Below the pieces are notes generated by a model. That model was given only the letters and a program-made list of their open reading frames with translations. It did no database searches and was not told where the DNA came from. A stretch of DNA of 9,713 nucleotides from Spirochaetes bacterium RIFOXYC1_FULL_54_7 (lineage in GTDB: Bacteria > Spirochaetota > Spirochaetia > Treponematales > UBA12059), in the NCBI GenBank assembly GCA_001830645.1, contig MIBM01000037.1, positions 1-9,713 on the forward strand, written 5' to 3'. Positions 6,667 through 9,713 of this stretch are shown here, piece by piece. Position 1 is the stretch's first letter; each line of letters opens with the position of its first letter. The translations under genes were made by a program, and so were the position numbers.

Positions 6667-7965
6667 TCAGGGCATCAATAAGTTGGGCACAAACATGGTG
6701 ATGGCCGGAACGAAGGTAATCAGCATGAGTACCATCACCATTACCAACCACATTGGCAACATGGTCTTGATGACCTTTTCTATCCTGATCTTGCCAATGG
6801 CACAGCCGACGAAGAGGGCGGAGCCGACCGGCGGGGTGGTAAGCCCGATGGCCAGGTTCAGGATAAGCATGATGCCGAAGTGGATCGGAGACATACCCAG
6901 CTCGGAAACCACGACCGGGTAGAGTATCGGGGTTGTTATCAGGATCAGGGGAGCCATGTCCATGATGGTTCCCAGCAGGAGCAGCAACAGGTTGATGAGC
7001 AATAGGAGTACTATCTTGTTGTGGGAGATTGACAGAAGGGCCTGGGTAGCCAGAGCCGGGATGCGCAGGTAGGCCATAAGCCAGCCAAAAGCGCTTGCGG
7101 CGGCTATCAGTGCCATGACCATCGCAAGGGTCTTGAGCGCTCCATACAGGATGCCCTTGATTGCCGCCAGGGGTATCTCCCGGTAGACGAAGAAGGTTAT
7201 GAAGAAAGCATAGACTACGGCTATTGCTGCTGATTCGGTGGCTGTGAAGACGCCGGAGATGACGCCGCCCATGATGATTACCGCAGTCATCAAACCGAGC
7301 AGGGCATCCTTGGTGATGGTAACGGCCTCCCGCAATGAGTATTTTCGTCCCTTCGGGTAGTTCCTCCGTACCGCGAAGATGTAACTTACGATCATGAGGC
7401 CTAGTCCTAGCATGACTCCAGGGATGAAGCCGCCCAGGAACAGTCTTCCAACTGACACGCCACCTGCAGCAAGTGAATAGATGATCATGTTGTGGCTGGG
7501 TGGTATGATTACGCCTTGGCAGGCGCTGGTGACTGTTATCCCGACCGAGAAGTCGTCATCGTATCCGTCCTTCTTCATCATGGGGATGAGTATGGTTCCT
7601 ATCGATGATACATCGGCAACGGCCGAACCAGAGATGCCACCGAAGAACATACTTGCCAGACAGTTTACCTGGGCCAGTCCGCCGCGCACACGTCCAACCA
7701 GGAGGTTTGAAAACAGGATCAGCCTGCGTGAGATGCCCCCTTGTCCCATCATTTCACCGGCTATGATGAAGAAGGGTATGGCCAGGAGGCTGAAGGAGCG
7801 TACGCCCTGGACCATCTGCTGGACAACCGCCATCAAAGGTATGCCCAGGTAGGTGGCGGTGGCTACTGATGCTACGGCAAGGGCGAAGGTTATGGGAATC
7901 TGTACCAGGAGCATTACTATGAATGATCCAAGCAGGATTACGATAGCGATGGATTGGTCAGCCAT
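6667..7965 (-). CDS. dctM: TRAP transporter large membrane subunit (DctM)
   Basis: A 432-residue, very hydrophobic inner-membrane protein with about a dozen membrane segments, the length and layout of DctM, which forms the sodium-coupled transport channel of tripartite ATP-independent periplasmic transporters. Recognisable stretches are QIPITFALA (22-30), LLAIPFFIIAGEMMGQGGIS (60-79), FFGGISGSAVADVSSIG (107-123), IIPPSHNMIIYS (153-164) and, near the C-terminus, IGLTTPPVGSALFVGCAIGKI. The frame is open for 34 more codons upstream, but those residues lack DctM character and overlap dctQ heavily. The ATG at 7965 has GGGAGG five bases before it and gives the normal N-terminus. Its first eight bases overlap the dctQ end (ATGGCTGA), so the two membrane subunits are translationally coupled. 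Substrate cannot be read from this subunit. Confidence 0.94.
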   Translation of the reverse strand: MADQSIAIVILLGSFIVMLLVQIPITFALAVASVATATYLGIPLMAVVQQMVQGVRSFSLLAIPFFIIAGEMMGQGGISRRLILFSNLLVGRVRGGLAQVNCLASMFFGGISGSAVADVSSIGTILIPMMKKDGYDDDFSVGITVTSACQGVIIPPSHNMIIYSLAAGGVSVGRLFLGGFIPGVMLGLGLMIVSYIFAVRRNYPKGRKYSLREAVTITKDALLGLMTAVIIMGGVISGVFTATESAAIAVVYAFFITFFVYREIPLAAIKGILYGALKTLAMVMALIAAASAFGWLMAYLRIPALATQALLSISHNKIVLLLLINLLLLLLGTIMDMAPLILITTPILYPVVVSELGMSPIHFGIMLILNLAIGLTTPPVGSALFVGCAIGKIRIEKVIKTMLPMWLVMVMVLMLITFVPAITMFVPNLLMP

Positions 7966-8503
7966 GGGAACCTCCCAGTACATCGTTGATGGACCCTTTG
8001 CCCGCAAGGAAGCGGTCAACGGCCTCGTCCTTTGTATCAATGCCAAGTATATCCATGATGGATTCATAGATCATGATGACAGCGCTGATGGGAAGGATGG
8101 CATATAGCAGGCCCGCCGGCCACTGGGTGGCAGGCATTATTGATTGCATGGTGAATCCGACCAGCTTCCAGCCATCCAGCATCATGGTAAGGGCCAGGAC
8201 AAGTATTGCCAGACTCTTTATGATATCCAGCACCCTTGAGAGCCGGGGTGGAAGCTTGCCTTCCGGGATGATCGAGATGTTTATATGCAGGTTCTGCTTG
8301 ACCCCAAGGCTCATGGCAATGAAGATGAACCACACTGCCAGAAGCAGGGCTACTTCTTCGGACCACATCAGGCCGCTGTTGAAAACATAACGCAGCACTA
8401 CATTGGTGAAGATGATGAGAACCATGGCTACCATCATGAGCTTGGCTATGTATACCAGACCGATGTGCACAAGATTGAAAAAAGTGATTATACCGTTTCT
8501 CAT
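7958..8503 (-). CDS. dctQ: TRAP transporter small membrane subunit (DctQ)
   Basis: A 181-residue membrane protein with four predicted membrane segments (about 15-37, 50-67, 92-110, 128-150), as expected for DctQ, which partners DctM in the membrane. The family signature is NVVLRYVFNSGLMWSEEVALL (34-54), with the conserved Arg38, Trp47 and paired Glu49-Glu50, and AMSLGVKQNLHI (63-74) after the second segment. The C-terminal 30 residues are hydrophilic. A TTG five codons upstream (8518) could extend the frame, but it overlaps the GGAAGG ribosome site at 8511-8516, which is seven bases from the ATG at 8503, so the ATG is chosen. It follows dctP after a 209-base gap that is almost filled with inverted repeats, the reverse of the tight dctQ-dctM overlap, which suggests dctQM is expressed at a different level from dctP. 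Confidence 0.93.
   Translation of the reverse strand: MRNGIITFFNLVHIGLVYIAKLMMVAMVLIIFTNVVLRYVFNSGLMWSEEVALLLAVWFIFIAMSLGVKQNLHINISIIPEGKLPPRLSRVLDIIKSLAILVLALTMMLDGWKLVGFTMQSIMPATQWPAGLLYAILPISAVIMIYESIMDILGIDTKDEAVDRFLAGKGSINDVLGGSHG
7971..7976 (-). promoter_or_regulatory. Ribosome binding site deciding the dctM start
   Basis: GGGAGG on the minus strand lies five bases before the ATG at 7965, inside the last codons of dctQ. It favours this start over the upstream in-frame ATG at 8067. Confidence 0.8.
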
Positions 8504-8510
8504 AACAGTG

Positions 8511-8516
8511 CCTTCC
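8511..8516 (-). promoter_or_regulatory. Ribosome binding site deciding the dctQ start
   Basis: GGAAGG on the minus strand is seven bases before the ATG at 8503. It lies only four bases downstream of the last inverted repeat of the dctP-dctQ gap, so folding of that repeat could influence ribosome access. Confidence 0.75.
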
Positions 8517-8520
8517 AATA

Positions 8521-8650
8521 GCAGGCTGTTGAAAATCGCGTACGCGATTATTCAACAGCCTGCCAAAGTATGTTATTTGTGCAGCGTTTCGCAGGAAACG
8601 CGAACAAATACGAAGGATGTTGAAAAGCAACCGGCTTTTCAACATCCTGC
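8521..8650. repeat. Composite palindromic element (MITE- or paired-REP-like), 130 bp
   Basis: The ends are imperfect inverted repeats: GCAGGCTGTTGAAAA (8521-8535) and TTTTCAACATCCTGC (8636-8650), matching at 14 of 15 positions. TA lies directly outside both ends (8519-8520 and 8651-8652). Inside are three hairpins. The first (8521-8563) has 20-base arms with one bulged A at 8550 and a perfect 16-base palindrome at its centre (8534-8549). The second (8574-8610) pairs TATTTGT with ACAAATA and GCGTTTC with GAAACGC. The third (8614-8648) is a perfect 15-base stem with a five-base loop. Hairpins one and three share the arm GCAGG-(A/C)-TGTTGAA, so they are related copies. There is no coding capacity. 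The paired structure is directly visible; calling it mobile or repetitive in the genome is inference. Confidence 0.7.
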
Positions 8651-8658
8651 TAAAGACA

Positions 8659-8693
8659 GGCTCCGGGTAGGCGTACACGCCAGCCCCGGAGCC
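8659..8693 (-). terminator. GC-rich hairpin after dctP (terminator/attenuator or 3' stabiliser)
   Basis: GGCTCCGGG (8659-8667) pairs with CCCGGAGCC (8685-8693), and an inner GGCG/CGCC stem (8670-8673 with 8678-8681) closes a TACA loop. On the dctP transcript this begins about 20 bases after the stop codon and is followed by TGTCTTT, only modestly T-rich. A partial terminator or a 3'-end stabiliser here would raise binding-protein output over the membrane subunits, a common need in binding-protein-dependent transporters. The stem is seen; the role is inferred. Confidence 0.55.
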
Positions 8694-8712
8694 CCGGAAT
8701 CAGGTGCGCAGT

Positions 8713-9713
8713 TTACTGCACTTCGCTGACGCGTTTGACCAGGTACTGGACAGCACTGGGCTGCTTGTCGTACAAGCCCTTCATGGCTGCCTGCCAGGGG
8801 CCTTTGTCGGCCACGACGGTGATGATGGAACCTCCAGCCTTGACTTTGGCCTCGGAAGCCTTCTCGCGCTCTGCCCATAGTTGCCTCTGGTAAGGAATGG
8901 CATCGATGGCAGCCTGCTTGATGAGATCCTGGTCAGCCTGTGAAAGCTTGGACAAGGAGATTTTTGAACCGATGATGATCTCTGGAACCCTGGTGTGCTC
9001 ATCTACAGTATAGTACTTGGCTACTTCAAAATGGCTGGTAGACTCATAGCTGGGCCAGTTGTTTTCAGCCCCGTCTATAACGCCGGTCTGGAGTCCGGAA
9101 TACACTTCACCATAGGGCATGGGGGTGGCTACAGCACCAAGACCCTGTACCATACCTACCATAAGATCACTTTCCTGGACACGGATCTTCAGGCCTGCCA
9201 GATCAGCAGGGACGGCTACCGGTCGCTTGGAATTGTAGAAATTGCGGGCGCCAGGCTCGAACCAGCCAATACCCACGAAGCCGGATGGCTCCAGGGAGGC
9301 GAACAGTTCCTTGCCGATCGGACCGAGGAGTACCTTCCACATATGGTCTTCAGAGCGGTACAGGTAGGGAAGTTGCAGGGCATTGAATACCGGCACGAAG
9401 GCTGCCAGCGGGGAAATGCTTACCCGGGTAAAATCGATTGCGCCGAACTGGACTTGCTCGATGACGGCCCGTTCCTGTCCCAGCTGGGAGCCGGAATACA
9501 CTTCGATGGTGATTCGTCCGTTTGACCTTTCCTTTACCAGTTCGGCAAATCTGAGGTTACCCATGTTCGTGGGGTAGTCCGCCGGATGGGTTTCAGCCAA
9601 CCTCAGCACGATGGGTTTGGCATCTGCGGCCGGGGCTGCGCTTGGGGCTTCTCCCTTGCCGCCGGCGAAGAGCATTGATGATCCGGCCGCCAGTGCCAGC
9701 ACGAGCATCAAAA
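8713..9713 (-). CDS. dctP: TRAP transporter substrate-binding protein (DctP family), N-terminus at or beyond window edge
   Basis: Periplasmic solute receptor of the TRAP system, about 332 residues visible. Numbering from the TTG at 9711, residues 2-16 are a hydrophobic export segment ending in LFAGGKGE. No basic residues precede it, so the true start with its charged n-region probably lies just past the right edge. No lipobox Cys is present, so a soluble or signal-peptidase-I product is more likely than a lipoprotein. The mature part has DctP features: LRLAETHPADYPTNMG (36-51), SGSQLGQERAVIEQVQFGAID (73-93), GARNFYNSKRPV (154-165), DLAGLKIRVQES (170-181), GEVYSGLQTGVIDGAENNW (201-219). Arg156 and Arg177, 21 apart, match the two arginines that hold the substrate carboxylate in this family. 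The ligand is thus an organic or sugar acid. Proximity to rhamnose genes hints at a uronate, but the operons are convergent and the link is weak. Confidence 0.92.
   Translation of the reverse strand, partial: LMLVLALAAGSSMLFAGGKGEAPSAAPAADAKPIVLRLAETHPADYPTNMGNLRFAELVKERSNGRITIEVYSGSQLGQERAVIEQVQFGAIDFTRVSISPLAAFVPVFNALQLPYLYRSEDHMWKVLLGPIGKELFASLEPSGFVGIGWFEPGARNFYNSKRPVAVPADLAGLKIRVQESDLMVGMVQGLGAVATPMPYGEVYSGLQTGVIDGAENNWPSYESTSHFEVAKYYTVDEHTRVPEIIIGSKISLSKLSQADQDLIKQAAIDAIPYQRQLWAEREKASEAKVKAGGSIITVVADKGPWQAAMKGLYDKQPSAVQYLVKRVSEVQ

Noticed and set aside
7966..8067. N-terminal extension of DctM starting at 8067
   Set aside because: The extra 34 residues are not DctM-like and overlap dctQ in another frame; GGGAGG directly before the ATG at 7965 fixes the start.
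8521..8693. CRISPR array or tandem repeats
   Set aside because: The repeats are inverted hairpins of differing length and sequence, not direct repeats of constant length with unique spacers.
8995..9525. Plus-strand open frame across dctP (about 176 codons)
   Set aside because: Antisense to a DctP gene with both substrate-binding arginines and family motifs; no independent evidence.

Overview
The window looks like a chromosomal carbohydrate-use region from a fermentative bacterium, most likely a spirochaete (Sphaerochaeta/Spirochaeta/Treponema-like). That placement is tentative. It rests on the gene complement, the SBP leader ending in the LFAGGKGEA-type sequence seen in many spirochaetal binding proteins, and mid-range GC. 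No rRNA, tRNA or phylogenetic marker gene is present.

Positions 1-6575 (+ strand) hold the 3' part of an L-rhamnose uptake and catabolism operon of seven genes. In order they are: the C-terminal end of a sugar ABC ATPase (rhaT-like, cut by the window edge), two RbsC-type permeases (rhaP, rhaQ), L-rhamnose mutarotase (rhaM/rhaU), a uroporphyrinogen-decarboxylase-fold protein of unknown role, a RhaD-type class II aldolase that lacks the usual C-terminal dehydrogenase domain, and L-rhamnose isomerase (rhaA). The first three genes overlap by 1-4 bases and the rest are spaced by 14-95 bases, each with a clear Shine-Dalgarno site. The logic is import of L-rhamnose, anomer conversion, isomerisation to L-rhamnulose, then aldol cleavage. 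The periplasmic binding protein, the regulator and a rhamnulokinase are not in the window; they may lie upstream of base 1 or elsewhere.

A GC-rich hairpin (6613-6635) separates this operon from a convergent operon on the minus strand.

Positions 6667-9713 (- strand) hold a complete-looking TRAP transporter operon read dctP-dctQ-dctM: binding protein (N-terminus at or just beyond the right edge), small membrane subunit and large membrane subunit. TRAP systems take up organic or sugar acids. Next to rhamnose genes, a uronate is a reasonable but unproven substrate, since rhamnogalacturonan backbones alternate rhamnose and galacturonate.

The most unusual DNA is the dctP-dctQ gap (8504-8712). It is almost entirely four consecutive inverted repeats. 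Two share the same arm sequence, and together they form a 130-bp element with 15-bp imperfect terminal inverted repeats flanked by TA on both sides, resembling a MITE or paired REP element. Otherwise the gene content is known families. The two protein-level oddities are the UROD-fold protein, whose Zn-motif position reads HxD rather than HxC, and the single-domain aldolase.
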